A stretch of DNA of 64,000 bases from Pyrenula massariospora (Eukaryota > Ascomycota > Eurotiomycetes > Pyrenulales > Pyrenulaceae): positions 248,001-312,000 of the forward strand of contig JAGFMI010000023.1 in NCBI GenBank assembly GCA_021030905.1, written 5' to 3'. The notes below the pieces were generated by a model. That model saw only the letters and a list, made by a program, of their open reading frames with translations. It made no database searches and was not told the DNA's origin. The position numbers were made by a program, and so were the translations under genes. This document shows positions 25,486 through 37,974 of the stretch, in pieces; the stretch's first letter is position 1, and every line of letters starts with the position of its first letter.

Positions 25486-26461
25486 GATGTATGGTGACCG
25501 TGAATTCAGTTTTGAAAACGCGACAAAGCAAGAATTTCAGGGTCAGTGGAATTTCAGCCCGGTGCGTTTCTCTTATACTCTTTTGGAAAAGCTGCCTTGC
25601 TGCCTCCTATGTGTAGGCTCGGAAACATATGTAATGCCAAACATAAATCTTTCCGACAAGGCCACGAATAAAACCATCCCTAAAGGCGCCAATTTCTTTT
25701 TCGGTCTAGACCTCTACCTTACTCATGTCGCTTATACTTGATCCAGGAGCGTGCTTTGCCGGTATGAGTTTTCGTACGAGTGAATTGACCTGGCTAGGCT
25801 GAACGCTCCTAACAGGGCTAGATTCGGGCGGAGGGTGAATGTTGATGGCGGAACTGATATTCCAAAGATCTCTAAACGTGGTAAGCCGAAGGTTTGCTCA
25901 TTCTCTCCCATATTTATTTTATAGGTAAAATGATGGAGCGGGAGCGGGCTGACTGGAGTCCGCTTCTAGCTCTCAATTTGTGGAGGTTTTAACGCTTGCT
26001 TGCCCACCTTAACTGGAGAATCGAAAAGGGATAACGAACAACAAGAGTCGGTGATGAAATTATTCATTGTCGTAAGCTACCGTATGCAAGGCACTTGAAT
26101 AATATTTTAGATACATTCGATCTCTGAAAACGAACTGGATGCTCTGATAGCACTCTTGCTACCACAGAGCAAGCTATCGAAAAAACCAAAAAAGCAAGCA
26201 CAATCACCTTCTCGCTCTCGTACCCGGCCGCACTACCTGCGCCGAAAAACCTTGCATGCTTTGCTATCCTTTGCATGTGCTCCGCCAGCCAATGATTTGA
26301 ATCGCCCATGATGTTGACAAATTGCACCAAAGGCCTCTCATTAAATCCCGAGAGTGTGATATCCTGGATCCACCAAGTGACACTCACCCGTCACCATCGC
26401 GACCTGTGATATTACACAAATGTATCTTTCTACCCAACGCCGTGTAGTGCTGATTTGGAAT
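25486..26461. other. Intergenic, 1.0 kb
   Basis: Holds the promoter of the methyltransferase and the 3' flank of the RRM gene. No coding signal was seen. Confidence 0.6.
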
Positions 26462-28496
26462 TCAGATACCCAATGTGCTGAGCATCTGGGTCTCACGCTC
26501 AAGTTGCTGGTCCGAGTGAATCCAATCTCTGTCTTTACCATTCAACGCCATGCCGCCAGTAGCACCAGCCTCATGTTCCTCGTCTTCTTCGTGGATGGTA
26601 TCGTTAACAGTCGAAAAGCGAGGCGGAAGACGGTCAGCGCGGACAAGCTCGGAAGCGCTGGAGCCACGAGACTTCCCTTTGCCTTTGGTTGGACTATCTT
26701 CCAGCTGATCATTTGTGGTGCGAGTAAGGGAGCCTCGGCGGCTAGAGCCAGGGGTGCGGTCCTTTGCAGGAGTCCAGATCGTAGGGGAAAATGTCGTGAT
26801 CGGTTGTGCTGCAGAGCCGCCACTCAAGCGACGTGGGGCTCCTTGCACACCTCCGTTGTAGGTCGTCCCAATAGGGGAGACAGTCGCAGTACCCGGTTGC
26901 GAGGCCAAGGAATTTGAGCGAGCATGAACAGACACCTTTGAAGGGCTAATGTTTGTCTTAGGCGGAGGAGTGCTTGGAGGAGTCTGAACACGAGTCCCAT
27001 GGCCGCTAGGATTAGCTTTAGTAGCAGCCGAACCCAGAAGTTCAATACTTTTGTTCGGTATCTCAACAGAGAGCTTCGGGGGCACTTCTCGCGCGCTAGG
27101 AACACGGGTAACGAGAGCTTCAGCGTTACTCTGGTCTGTCTGAAATGTACTTGGCCCGGGTCCAACAAGCCCAAAGCCGTTTGGCGCCAGTGAATTCATG
27201 GTCTTCTCGTATTCATCGACATAATTTAAGATCTTTGCAGCAAATCCAAGTTCTAGCTGCACAGCAGAATCGAAGCTAATAGATTGTGTGATGGCTGTCG
27301 AGTCAAAATAGAACATGCGATTATGAGGCGCATGTTGGTTTTGAACAATCTGAAATGTTGGAGGCATGGTCTCTCTCTGCATGTAGATTTGAGTCCCAAT
27401 GTCGAGACGGTAGACCTGCCACTACCCAGCATTAGTATCCGAATTTCCTCTCGGGACATTTAAGACGCACATTGACATAGTCGTTATCTGCACCTCTAGC
27501 CCATGCAATCACGTCAAAGGGCCAGCTAAGTGCAGGCAGGCAAATTGACTGGCTGATTCCAGCATGATGAGCCATTATCTGGATCTGCGCCTTTTGACGT
27601 TGGCTGAATCCAGGACACATCATGCCCGCAGTAACGAAGTCATGTAGAAGCTTGTAATCGATACCAACGACCTTGTCTTCTTTGAGCTTCCAGCACAAGA
27701 TGTCGAACTGGGTGATGTAGGTGCTGAAAAGAGCATTGCGATCGCCCACAGTGTACAGGGTCGGGGCATGCCATGGAAACTGAATCTATGTCAGAAACCA
27801 GTGGAAAGTGAACAAGATGCTAAGCACTACCTTCCACAGGCTGCTAATCATACACTCGTACGTTCGCTGAAGGCATTTCTGACTGAACGGAGACTGTTGT
27901 CATTAGCATTCCTATCGTCATGCGCAATAGGGCCACTTCTCACTCGTTGTGGAGTCTCCGCAGCTCTTGTCAAACCAACCATCTCTTCAGTAGTGAAGAA
28001 ACCCTGGTAGCCGGTGCTGAAAGGATCAGTGTTGTCGGACTTATGAGGGCGGCCGTCGGTCCAAACGATGCATTTCGCACGGGGCCACATCTCCTTCATC
28101 AGGGCATCAATGGTACATCGTTCCACGTAGACGTGGCGATTTCCTAGTTTAGGAAATCGCCCTTCACCTTGTTCACGTTCGATTATACCGGCAAAGTTGT
28201 CACAGCTCTCTGGAGTGCTAAACTCGACAAAACAGTCCATTGTCTTCGCGGTCGGTCGCTCCATGATGATATGAACAGGACAGCCATAGCTGCGGTCAAT
28301 GAGTTCGACTTTCCGACCAAGGAAATGGACCACCTCGTCTTTTGTGATTGAGTATGGGATCTGGAGAGATTAGCACAAATACCAAATTGTAAGTGATAGA
28401 AGATGTGAATAGTAGTGACGTCCTTACATTACCAATCTTGACCAAGCCACCTGGACGGGGATCGTAGGCGTAGACATGGCTGCTCAGAATATCCAT
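26462..28496 (-). CDS. RRM-domain RNA-binding protein
   Basis: Exons: 28496-28428, 28360-27854, 27785-27471, 27415-26462 (614 aa), all introns 55-68 bp and phase 0. An RRM-like fold starts right after the first join: IGN-IPYSITKDEVVHFLG (beta1/alpha1), then PVHIIMERPTAKTMDCFVEF (beta2-beta3) and RHVYVERCTIDAL (beta4). The middle, MCPGFSQRQKAQIQIMAHH and SWPFDVIAWARG, looks like a conserved globular part specific to this fungal family. The last 280 residues are Ser/Pro/Thr-rich and disordered, with many SP/TP sites. The start MDILSSHVYAYDPRPGG is the first ATG in frame after a good acceptor (TTCCGCAG), so a further 5' exon is possible. The RNA target is unknown. Confidence 0.82.
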
Positions 28497-30118
28497 ACCT
28501 GCGGAAACGGTGTCGAAGCGCTGAATAAAGAAAGTGCTTCGGGACGAAATGGACGTATCGAGGAAAATCAAGAAGCAGTGAGATGGGTGTGAGGGCTTTG
28601 TAGCTGGAGTGTGCGGCAAGGACTAAACATTGCCTTGCCCGACTACGCAAACAACACATCAAAGAAAGAAAGCGACGATTTTTATCTCGCAGTAGTCCTG
28701 AAATCAGCTAACTCGCCTTTGATTAGCTGATGGTAGAGATAGAGAGATCAACTCATCTGTAGCAAAGCTTTCAGGCGGAGGTTGAACTCTTAGGTCACAG
28801 ATGGGTGACGGCGGTTGAACACGGTGAATTGACAGGCATATCACTAGACTCCCGGTCGATCTCTAGAGCCGACAACGGAGTTCTTGACAGTTGGAATGGA
28901 AAGGCACGATATGTCTGCTATCTTATTACGGAATTACATTGTCTTTCTTTGCTCCTAAATGGAACGGAGATGACTCTGGAAAATAGATGTTATGAAATTG
29001 CTTGAGCATTAGTGCACTCGTGCCAAAGCCAGCTTACCTTGATCGTAAATGTTAACAAGAGTGAAATCGTATGACAGTGGTCATTTTGAAACTTACAATG
29101 CTGCTTGTCTAAGCTCTCCTTCTAGTGCGTCGTCGTTTCCTATCCTTCCACAGAAGGTAGGTCAATACCTTACCTCAACTACTTCCTCACCAAAACCCAG
29201 GAGACCCCGCGGAGGTCTGATATGGATGCCAATTTGACAACAATTCAATCCAGAAAGAATGCTTATTATATTTCGTACGAAGATGGGCTCGAGGTGTCTG
29301 CTGTGGGCCTGTGGAACTCAAATCTGTCAATGCTTCTGCTTAGGGCCAGAAAATTCTGGCTCGGAAGGACTAGTGAACTTCGCCTCCCCCCTCGACGACC
29401 ACCTAAGCGGGCTAAAATTTGGGAAGCTCTCGATTTTGAGGGATGTATAGAATTAGAGAATGTCAAAATTTTCGCTAAGGTAGCCTGACGCAAGATTTGA
29501 AGTCCCTTACCATGCCGGCCAAAGCGGCAAAACCCAGGCTGTCTGGAGAGTAGAATATGTATGAAATATTTAGAACAAGACGTGAGAACTGTACGCGTGT
29601 TTTGTAACAGGAAAAGACAGCTAGCCATCTCACACCACTGGTATTGTGGTTAATGGCTGCCCAACATTTTACTTAGCGGTTCCAAATATTAGAGTCTGGC
29701 CTCCAGAAGTGAATACCGGGACCGGCAGGCACGTCGGACTAAAAGTAAGCATAGACTCAGTAGGTAGAAAGCAAGCGCCAAAAGAAATCGCAGTTTCTCA
29801 GCTTAAGAGACATTTGTCTCACAGAAAAGGCAAGGGTTGAGGATCCCAGGCGTACACGGAGCTCCAGCATTAGATACCATCTGCTTGCTCAAAGGTCTGA
29901 TTGAGTATCCACAGAGAATGCTCGAATTCGAGCCGCTGGCGGCTGCAGCTGGCTTGATCGCTGACTCTTTTGGAAAATCGCTGGCTTAGACTATCGCTCC
30001 TGCTCGTGAGGGCCTGCAACCCGTCTAATTGTTGACCACCCGATGTGCCTTTCTTCCTTCACGGCGTCTCGATCGTACCAATCACTTAGTCTCATAACGG
30101 CACAAATGACGAGCATTC
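28497..30118. other. Intergenic, 1.6 kb
   Basis: AT-richer sequence between the RRM gene and ARPC4. No supported gene or RNA was seen. Confidence 0.55.
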
Positions 30119-30836
30119 TTAATCAAACTAGAGTATACTGTCAGAGGATTTTCTTCCTAGAGAATAATTGGACCAGCTTACAGGTGTAAGGAAGGACTCG
30201 GCCACAAATCTTGCCCTCGCATTGAGCTTTCTCTGAGTCAGCCAAGTAATAGGGGATGGAATAGGCTTCATTGTACGAACAAAAAGCTTCATCTCTGATA
30301 TCTCCTTATCAACCTCCTCCATGAATTGTATTATAAAGTCTACAAGCTTGTGCTTTAACATCTCCTCCGTGTGCGTATTCGTAATCAGAAAAGAAATGTC
30401 ATAGCCCTGAACTTGGTCAGTCTTCCTAATGCCGGCCATAGCATGGCACTTCATACCTTGACTGGTTTCCTCCGTAGAATGAAAAATGACTCTGCTCTTT
30501 GTGTCAAAAACCTTGTGAACTTATGCACCAAAATGTTCTCGATCTCGTCTGCTTGCTTAATCTTTATTGAGACTCGTACGCTGTTCACACTTGGCTCGAT
30601 AAACACTTTCTCGTTCTCATTTCTTGCCACGGTCAAGGTGTTGAGTAGCACTTCCGGGCTGCTGGCGGCTTCGATCTCGGGCACATTGTGTCGCTCGGAA
30701 GTTTGTGACGCGAAGTTGGACAAGGACAGAGCGGCGGTAAGAGATGAGCGGACACATTGAAGGTATGGGCGTAAGGATTGTGACTGCAACAATTTAGCTT
30801 TTCGTTGGGAAAGGCGCGTATCAAAAGATTTACCAT
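30119..30836 (-). CDS. arc19: Arp2/3 complex subunit 4 (ARPC4/Arc19)
   Basis: Exons: 30836-30834, 30783-30457, 30406-30281, 30226-30182, 30127-30119 (169 aa). The first coding exon is the ATG alone, followed by a 50-bp intron; the last exon is 9 bp. The joins give [89 protein letters not shown] and [17 protein letters not shown], matching ARPC4 from end to end at the usual length (168-171). ARPC4 and ARPC2 form the core of the Arp2/3 complex, which nucleates branched actin at endocytic patches and hyphal tips. Fully intact. Confidence 0.96.
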
Positions 30837-31283
30837 GTTGGGTGAGGAGCGTCTCCGGGAGCCGAAGCTCACTCTTGCAGCCTTGTGGGGATCCGGCTCA
30901 AGAGCTTTTCATTGATTGATGCCAAAAATTGCGTTGCAGAACTTGAATCTGCTAACTCGGTAAGTGGCGGTCATCAATTGCCCAAGACTTGCAATGCTCT
31001 ACCGGGCTGCTGGTGCTTAGAGCAAGATGTGCCTGGCGCAACCAGAGGACTGCCCGCACATGTGCGGCGGGTCGGTCTCGACGGCCCCGCCTGAACACCC
31101 TGGTCTTCAGAGCTCGAATGATGAGATGTTTGCCATGTTTGCTCCTGCATTCTCGCCGCTGGTCTCTGGAGGAATTTCTTTCGGAGGTGAGTGATTGTCA
31201 GCTGCGTCGTCTGCCCCATTACCCAGCGATTCTATTCGGCTTATAATCGAGGTTTTATAAAAGTTTTTGAACACACTACTACC
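30837..31283. promoter_or_regulatory. Divergent promoter region, ARPC4 / UBP6
   Basis: 447 bp separate two divergent start codons. A TATA-like TTTATAAAAG lies about 25 bp upstream of the UBP6 ATG. Shared control is inferred, not shown. Confidence 0.45.
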
Positions 31284-33159
31284 ATGTCTTACATACCAGG
31301 TATGCATCTCTGCGTGTTGTCGCCTTCGGGTTGTTTTCTGCATCGGCCGCTGATTAAATTCTAGTGATTGTTAAGCACCAGGGTAAAAAGCATGAGGTGG
31401 AACTCGACCCTACTGCCACAGGCGAGACATTTAAGTTCCAGCTCTATTCGATGACTGGAGTCGAGCCAGACCGCCAGAAAATCCTAATCAAGGGCGGCCA
31501 GCTTAAGGATGACACTGATTTGTCTACTCTCAAAGCGAAACCAGGTCAGACCTTTATGATGATGGGCACACCAAATTCCGGCGCAGCGATGGATTTCATC
31601 AGCGCTCCGAAAGAGAAGCCAAAATTCGCTGAAGATATGACAGAGGCTGAACTCGCAAAGCAGGAAGGCGCAACACCTGCGGGCCTGCAGAATTTGGGCA
31701 ATACGTGCTATTTGAACTCAACATTACAAGTTTTGAGAAGCGTGCCAGAAATGCAGGATGAGCTTTCCCGATATAAACCATCTTCGAGCACGTCAGGTTC
31801 CAGTCTTGCAAACCTGAGCGAGTTCGGCCTTGGGGGTCTAGGCTCGTCAACGGACTTGACTGCGTCGTTACGAGATCTTTACAAGCAAATGGCGGAGACA
31901 CAAGGCGGCATACCTCCATTGATGTTCCTGAATGCCTTGCGCACAGCTTTCCCTCAATTTGCCCAACAGTCTAAGACGGGCCATGGGTATGCTCAGCAAG
32001 ATGCTGAAGAGGCGTGGTCACAGATTGTCGCTCAACTGAGGCAGAAATTGAAGATTAAGGAACAACCTTCGCCTGACACAATGACTGACGATGCTGGCAA
32101 GGATATCTCATTCATTGACAAGTACCTTGCCGGCCAATTTGTGTCGAAGTTGACTTCTGACGAAGCTCCGGACTCTGAAGAACCAGTTACCAGCACGGAC
32201 GACTTCATCAAACTAAACTGTCATATTGGGAAAGATACAAACCACCTTCGGGATGGCATAAAGGAAGGTCTCGTTGAAAAGCTTGAGAAGAATTCGGAAA
32301 AACTTGGGCGGAACGCCACGTACACGAAGACATCACAGATTGACCGCTTGCCCAAATATCTTACTGTACACTTTGTCCGCTTTTTCTGGAAGCGGGAAGC
32401 GCAGAAAAAGGCCAAGATTATGCGAAAAGTAACCTTTCCCTCGGAGCTTGACGTCGTCGAATTTTGCACGGAGGACTTGCGAAAGCGCTTAGTTCCAGTC
32501 CGTGACAAGGTTCGAGAAGTCCGAAAGGATGAAGAAGATATGGCTAGGGCTCGCAAGCGACAGAAGCTGCGTCACAAGCAAGAGGAGGATCGTAAACATG
32601 ATGAAGCAATGGCTGCTCAAGAAGCGGCACCACTCAAAAAGAAAAAGGAGGCTGAAGAGCGAAAAGAGACAGGCAAACAAGAGGCCGAGAGTAATGACCT
32701 AGACGTATACAAGACTGATGCGGAGTACGAAGCGGAACGCGCAACATCGCTCAAAAAAGCGAAGAAGGAATTATTCGACCTCATTGACCCACAACTAGGA
32801 GCAGATGAAGCATCTAACAAGTCTGGTTTATACGAGCTTCGAGGAGTCATCACGCATCAAGGAGCTAGTGCTGATAGCGGGCATTATACGAGCTATGTCA
32901 AGAAGACGGGCAAGCTCGTTGATGATCCGAAAGCTCCAGGAGGAAAGAGGAGAGAAGAGGATGGCAAATGGTGGTGGTTCAACGATGACAAAGTAAGTGA
33001 AGTTGAACCAGAGAAGATTGAGACGCTGTCAGGTGGTGGTAAGACCGTTGCTTCCTCCTTCAAATAAACCAGCTAACTTTCACAGGGGAGAGCCATTCGG
33101 CTTTGATTCTCCTTTATCGAGCTATTGATTTACCCACCAAGGAGGAGGTTGAAGGGTGA
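31284..33159 (+). CDS. ubp6: Proteasome-associated ubiquitin hydrolase Ubp6/USP14
   Basis: Exons: 31284-31299, 31365-33038, 33086-33159 (587 aa). The short first exon gives MSYIP. An N-terminal ubiquitin-like domain (about 6-80) includes VKHQGKKHEVELDP and LKAKPGQTFMMMGT and docks on the proteasome base. The USP catalytic domain starts at the Cys box NLGNTCYLNSTLQVLR (Cys120), continues with GYAQQDAEEAW, and has the His box GASADSGHYTSYV. The last intron separates ETLSGGG from ESHSALILLYRA, the family's closing motif. A Lys/Glu-rich coiled insert at about 385-470 sits inside the catalytic domain, as in fungal orthologues. Ubp6 trims ubiquitin chains from proteasome substrates and spares ubiquitin from degradation. 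Confidence 0.96.
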
Positions 33160-33517
33160 AGCTGAAAGACGGCTACGTCCTAATAAAGGCCGGAAAATCA
33201 CATAGATCAGCATCAAACTACGCGCCGTAGCATAGAATAGCGCATTAGACAGATGAAGAAGGTTATTGACCTTAGAGAATGAAATGCTTGGAAAACTCGT
33301 CCGTGCTCTTGATGTAAAGCAAGATATCAAGAATCCCTTTGACCGTATCCCCTAAAAGGTGGGTGTTTGCATCTTGAGCAAACAAGCTTGCCCTTGGCGC
33401 GGAAGCTTGACTTAATGGAGATCAAAATTTGCCCGGCCCGCCCTTCGAAACTTTGTGCGAGTCTCTCGACTTCCCAGCTGACGGCTGCTTTGCAGTCTAC
33501 GCTCAGGCTGCTTTAAA
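33160..33517. other. Intergenic, 0.36 kb
   Basis: 3' flank of UBP6 and promoter of the thioesterase gene; nothing else was seen. Confidence 0.6.
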
Positions 33518-34540
33518 ATGCTGCCGCTTTTGCGGCATCCACTGCGGACTCGAGCAGTCGTTCGCTATTCTTGTCGCCTTGGGCCTTTGCTCCGCTATCA
33601 ACACGGCAAGGCCGGCCCGCATAAAGAATACTTTCAGGATCCCTATCGTGTCCCGTCGCGCGAAAATGTTCTTCAACCTAGAGCTTCATACTCTCTACCT
33701 CAGAAAATCTATTTTGGTCCTAAATCGACGTCCTCCGTGGTCCAGCCGGAACGACATCGAAGCCTCGTCTTTCTGACTCTGCGCTCCACTGCCTGGCTTA
33801 CGGTATCTGCTCTGGCTGGGGTTTCAACAGGCGGCGCTATTTTGGCATGGGCATATTTGAACGCACCTTACGAGCCTGGGACAGAAGACGATACCGATTT
33901 ATTGGAAATTTTAGACGAAGAGTTTAATGAACACCCAATGATTCAAGCAACTCGTAATTCTCCAGGCTGGAAAGAGGCTATAGTTATGAAAGATGACTTT
34001 TCTCAAAAACATCTTGTCCACGGAAGTCTTCGAGGGAGCCGAGGTATTCAATTTCGCGCGTTCTACAATCCAGAAGCCAAGTTGGCCCTCGCCTTTGTCG
34101 TTTTCGGCTCTGGAATGGAAGGATGGCCAGATATCGTGCATGGTGGAGGCTTGTGCACTCTTTTTGAGGACGCTACAAGATTCCTGGCTGGCAATCTCTA
34201 CCCAGACAAATTGGCACTCGTGTCCGATATCCAGACTGAATTCAAAAGGGTGACTGAGCCGAATGTAATATATACGCTCTGGCTAGGCACCTCAAGCGTG
34301 ATACTTGACATGGAAACGGATGAAACGATACTCAAGCCACCGAATCCGAATACCCATCCGTTGCATGACGCAATTCGTATTCTCGGGACTTTGGTTCCTG
34401 CGCCAACTGACGTAGGGGCTCTGCAAAGGAACGAGGAGCTTGAAAACCCTTACGTGATAAGCAGGATAACTGTTGTGTTTCCAAAAATATCTACGGAGCC
34501 TTCATCGCAGGAAGAAGGTGAAATGAAGGAGGATACATGA
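33518..34540 (+). CDS. Hotdog-fold thioesterase (PaaI/THEM4-like), likely mitochondrial
   Basis: Single exon, 340 aa. The N-terminus is rich in Arg, Leu and Ser with few acids (MLPLLRHPLRTRAVVRYS), suited to a mitochondrial presequence, and a hydrophobic segment near 90-112 could span the inner membrane. The hotdog domain is in the C-terminal half: GIQFRAFYNPEAKLALAFVVF, the helix-start motif WPDIVHGGGLCTLFEDA (the conserved HGG of PaaI-type enzymes), then VSDIQTEFKRVTEPN and the strand VIYTLWLGT. Enzymes of this type hydrolyse acyl-CoA; the yeast relative is Fmp10. The acyl substrate cannot be predicted. C-terminal residues are acidic and probably disordered. Confidence 0.88.
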   Translation: MLPLLRHPLRTRAVVRYSCRLGPLLRYQHGKAGPHKEYFQDPYRVPSRENVLQPRASYSLPQKIYFGPKSTSSVVQPERHRSLVFLTLRSTAWLTVSALAGVSTGGAILAWAYLNAPYEPGTEDDTDLLEILDEEFNEHPMIQATRNSPGWKEAIVMKDDFSQKHLVHGSLRGSRGIQFRAFYNPEAKLALAFVVFGSGMEGWPDIVHGGGLCTLFEDATRFLAGNLYPDKLALVSDIQTEFKRVTEPNVIYTLWLGTSSVILDMETDETILKPPNPNTHPLHDAIRILGTLVPAPTDVGALQRNEELENPYVISRITVVFPKISTEPSSQEEGEMKEDT

Positions 34541-35781
34541 TCCAGGCTTCTATTATCGGGATTCCCTTCAAGGACATTCAAGAACTCGCGAGTCGTAAAA
34601 TATGAGGTTCGAAAACATGCCGCAAATAACGGCGGGCTTTTCTAGGTATACAGACACCCTGCTATCTACATCTTCTGCATTGGATACAGAGAAAAACGAC
34701 ATCTCTCCCAACATGTCTCAATGGACGGGGATTTCTACGACCTGTCAAGCCACCACCGCCTGCGACTCTTTTACAAACACGAGCCTCAATCTTTCATCTC
34801 TCTGGCTTATCCGGGCCTTTCGCTCTTCATCGATTCAAGGGGCCATTCTTCATAAGTCATCGATTCCGGAGTGCCTTCCATGAAGGTCTGTACGACCTGA
34901 AGAGATGTCAGTTTAAACTGCGCTCGATCTAGATCAACGATTTACGACGAGATTAGCGTTCTAGAAAGGCTGCTTTGATTCGTCGTGCAATACCATCATA
35001 TCTTTCCTAATGCTGCCTTTTTTTGCTTAGACAGCAGGCTTCGGCATAAAAGCCCGCATATTTTTCTTGGACCAGGGATTGAAGACTGTTTTCGGGATTC
35101 AGCGATTGCTTGAACATAGCATATGAACTATTTTTCGCAATGATAAGCATCGGAGTGTGGTTGCCTATTATATATAGATCATTTATCTTGCTTTGAGCGC
35201 TTTGGAAAGGGCATTACCTGGTTCATGGCTTATTTTTGTATCTCTTCCTTTTGGATACCTAGCTTTAGAGGAACTTTTTGGGCTCGGGCTCTGATGGCTA
35301 CCCATCGAATGGACGGGAGACCGAGAGGCGAGATGTCTACCAGGAAAGCATTGGGACTGCACGGCCGGCTATAGATCGATTTTGGAACTGGGACGGGAGA
35401 CGGTCGGCGAGGTATTATATGGAGTTTCAGCAGTGATGGGAGAATAGGTTACCTAGATGCGATTTGGTCTAGTCAATTGGCGGTTCTTATCATGGCGTTG
35501 AAGGAGTGCAAAGTGATAGCAGCGACCTCTTGGGATTCTTCCGTGTATTGAAATACAGACCGCAATTTTACATAGTCTTTTTCTGGTTTTGCTAGTGTAT
35601 CCAGTAAATAGTATCCAGCTAAGCAATAGATCTTTTCTAAAGGTCTTGCGTCCAATATAGATACGAGAATCTACTACGTGGCTGGAACCTAGCACAATTT
35701 TGAACAAATGTTTTAACTGTATATAGACCCGATCACAGATTATTGTGTGATCCATCCTAACCTAGCAGCGAAATTGAGCCT
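34541..35781. other. Intergenic, 1.2 kb
   Basis: No gene is supported. Several T-rich stretches occur; the short open frames have no family features. Confidence 0.55.
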
Positions 35782-36585
35782 TCAAACCGGGTCAGTAGCA
35801 ACGGTATGCTCCACCGCCCAATCCCGAATCGCCTCATAATTCCGACATTTGTGCCACGAGCTAAAATCCGGCCACAACCCAATCTCGGGAAACTCGTGGA
35901 ACGTAATCACCCCAATGTCCGCGTGGCACATGAGGTTCATGCGGAGCATCTCGACGCAGTGATCCAGATGGCCCCGGAGCTTCTCCCTGGGCACCCCAAA
36001 GTCCCCGCCCTCGTACTCGTCCGCGTAGTTCGGATAGGTCGCCTTGCGGATCATGTTCAGACAGTGCAGCTGGTGGAAGACTTCCAGGCCGATGCGGTAC
36101 CCCCGCTGGCCGGTTTTTGGGTCGGTGACCATGAGGGAGTCGAGGGGTTTGTGGACTTTGTGCATTTCCGCGGCGGACATCATCTGGTCGCCGAAGTTGA
36201 CACGGCCCCATTTCATGTCGACTTCTTTCGTGGGGCCGACGTAGCCGGAGGCGGCGCCTTGAGTGGCGTTGAAGTGCACGTCTTCGTATACGACGGCTGA
36301 GCGGGCGGGGGAGTAGGAGGAGAAGTGCTCGAGGAAGTGGGTGGTTGTTGGGCGGTTGCAGAGGTAAGAACTGAGGAATAGGGTGATTGAAGTGGAAAGT
36401 AGGAACGTGTGGAGTATCCAAGGCCACCGGGATTTTGAAGTAGGGCGTTGCCAGGAGGGATGGGAGATCGGGTCCTGATTTTCGAGGAGGGTGAAGGTGT
36501 CGGCTGAAGACTTTTCCCAGACAAGCGGTTGAGCAGCTTCTGGATCGGGTCTGCGGTATTGTGGCGGGAGCCACGAGTAGCCCAT
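35782..36585 (-). CDS. UstYa-like (DUF3328) membrane oxidase
   Basis: Single exon, 267 aa from ATG 36585 (MGYSWLPPQYRR). One transmembrane helix at about 54-75 follows a Pro-rich cytosolic head. The two family signatures are present: HQLHC at 171-175 (in GLEVFHQLHCLNMIRK) and HLDHC at 206-210 (HLDHCVEMLRMNLMCHAD). These HxxHC motifs are thought to bind copper. UstYa-type proteins perform oxidations, including cyclisation of ribosomal peptides (dikaritins such as ustiloxin) and tailoring of other metabolites. A secreted repeat protein starts 1.4 kb away in divergent orientation, which is suggestive, but no tyrosinase or other tailoring gene is seen nearby. Confidence 0.9.
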   Translation of the reverse strand: MGYSWLPPQYRRPDPEAAQPLVWEKSSADTFTLLENQDPISHPSWQRPTSKSRWPWILHTFLLSTSITLFLSSYLCNRPTTTHFLEHFSSYSPARSAVVYEDVHFNATQGAASGYVGPTKEVDMKWGRVNFGDQMMSAAEMHKVHKPLDSLMVTDPKTGQRGYRIGLEVFHQLHCLNMIRKATYPNYADEYEGGDFGVPREKLRGHLDHCVEMLRMNLMCHADIGVITFHEFPEIGLWPDFSSWHKCRNYEAIRDWAVEHTVATDPV

Positions 36586-37974
36586 GGTGTAGAGTGGCGA
36601 GGACACAGAATTAAAAGATGCTTCTTGTGCGATTGAATGTCGCTCACGAGGACGCAAATTCTCGCCTAGAGATTGCAATCCGCCCAGTATCAGGTAATAG
36701 GTTCTTAGCGATTGTGAGAAGCGAAGGTGGGTTGTGTGGAGACTGCTATATAGTGATAATTGTAGGTGATTAAATAGAGACAAAGAGATCGCGAGGATGA
36801 GCTATGGAGTCTCATGAAAATGCTTAAGACATCGAACGAGAGAACATGAAGAGAAAACCCAGTGAAGGAGGATTTTTGATACAAAGGTTTCTGAAGCGGA
36901 CAATGGCCAATGTTGGCCGATACTCTTAATGAAAATGGTAACGGAGAATGAGTGTCGCAGAGTATGTAGAGGGCAGCAAATCTTCGCTGCACGTTCGCTA
37001 CTATGCATCCATAGTCAAACTTCCTCTAAGCATTTCGGCTAAATCCAGGACTTGAAAGGGCCAGGAGAGCCACGCCTCTCAATGGATCAATCCAGCTCAA
37101 ACTCGGCATTTGGCCATGAATTGGGTCGAGGAAATGCTGGTTTCACCGTGCGGAGGTGATCACCGACCGGTGGGCGCGAAGACTGATGCCGTGATACTCT
37201 CACTTGCCCCTTTGGACCTCCTTTTTCACCTGAGACGGGGTGAGCATATTGTACGTAGTCTCGTTTCGCGAAATCCAAGCAACTCTGCCCGAGACGACCT
37301 GCTGGGTCGGTTGCTCATCCTTGTGTCAACCTCAAGCGACCCACCGATCTTGGTTTGATCAACGCGCTGGCCAGAAGTCGGTCAAGCCAGAACATTGAGG
37401 CTTTTTTGTGCGGCTCCTCCAGGCCAACAATCCCATGCTAGCAGAACGTTTCACGCCAGCATTCCCCACAAACCTGTCGCCGAGAAAGTCTCAGGGATGT
37501 CTTGGCATATCTTGGCAACGGCCCCCTTTCTCCACAACGCCGACGACTTCTCGTCTCGACCTTCTCTTCGGCCCGTCGACGTGATGAACCACGAGGACGA
37601 AGAGCAGCTTCAACCGGCTCGTTGCTACTCGGTATGTGTTGTTGCGTCTGCCGTGGAGTGCTCGGAGTAACTTGACGATCGCGCTTGATGGCAACATGCG
37701 AAGTCTCAGCTAATGAAGCTCCACCAGCCTCCTGGCAAATCTGTCGTGATCGAATCTCGTCATGCAGTAGCGATGAGGTTGGAGACATAGAGAGAAGGGG
37801 GGAGTTGGGATAGATATATAACACCGATCATGGCTGTGCATCACTCGGATGTTCAAAATTCCAAATCTATAACACGCCGGTACTATCGTTTTCCCCCTTC
37901 CGTTCGCTTCTTCCAACGTCCGAGACGCTAGTTCTGCAGCTGCCGGTCAGCCTTTCTTTTTTCATTCGTTCCCA
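36586..37974. other. Divergent intergenic region between the UstYa-like gene and the repeat-protein gene, 1.4 kb
   Basis: A TATA-like TATATA sits at about 37815-37820, followed by a C/T-rich tract near 37885-37920, typical of a fungal promoter for the gene starting at 37975. No supported gene was seen inside. Confidence 0.5.
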
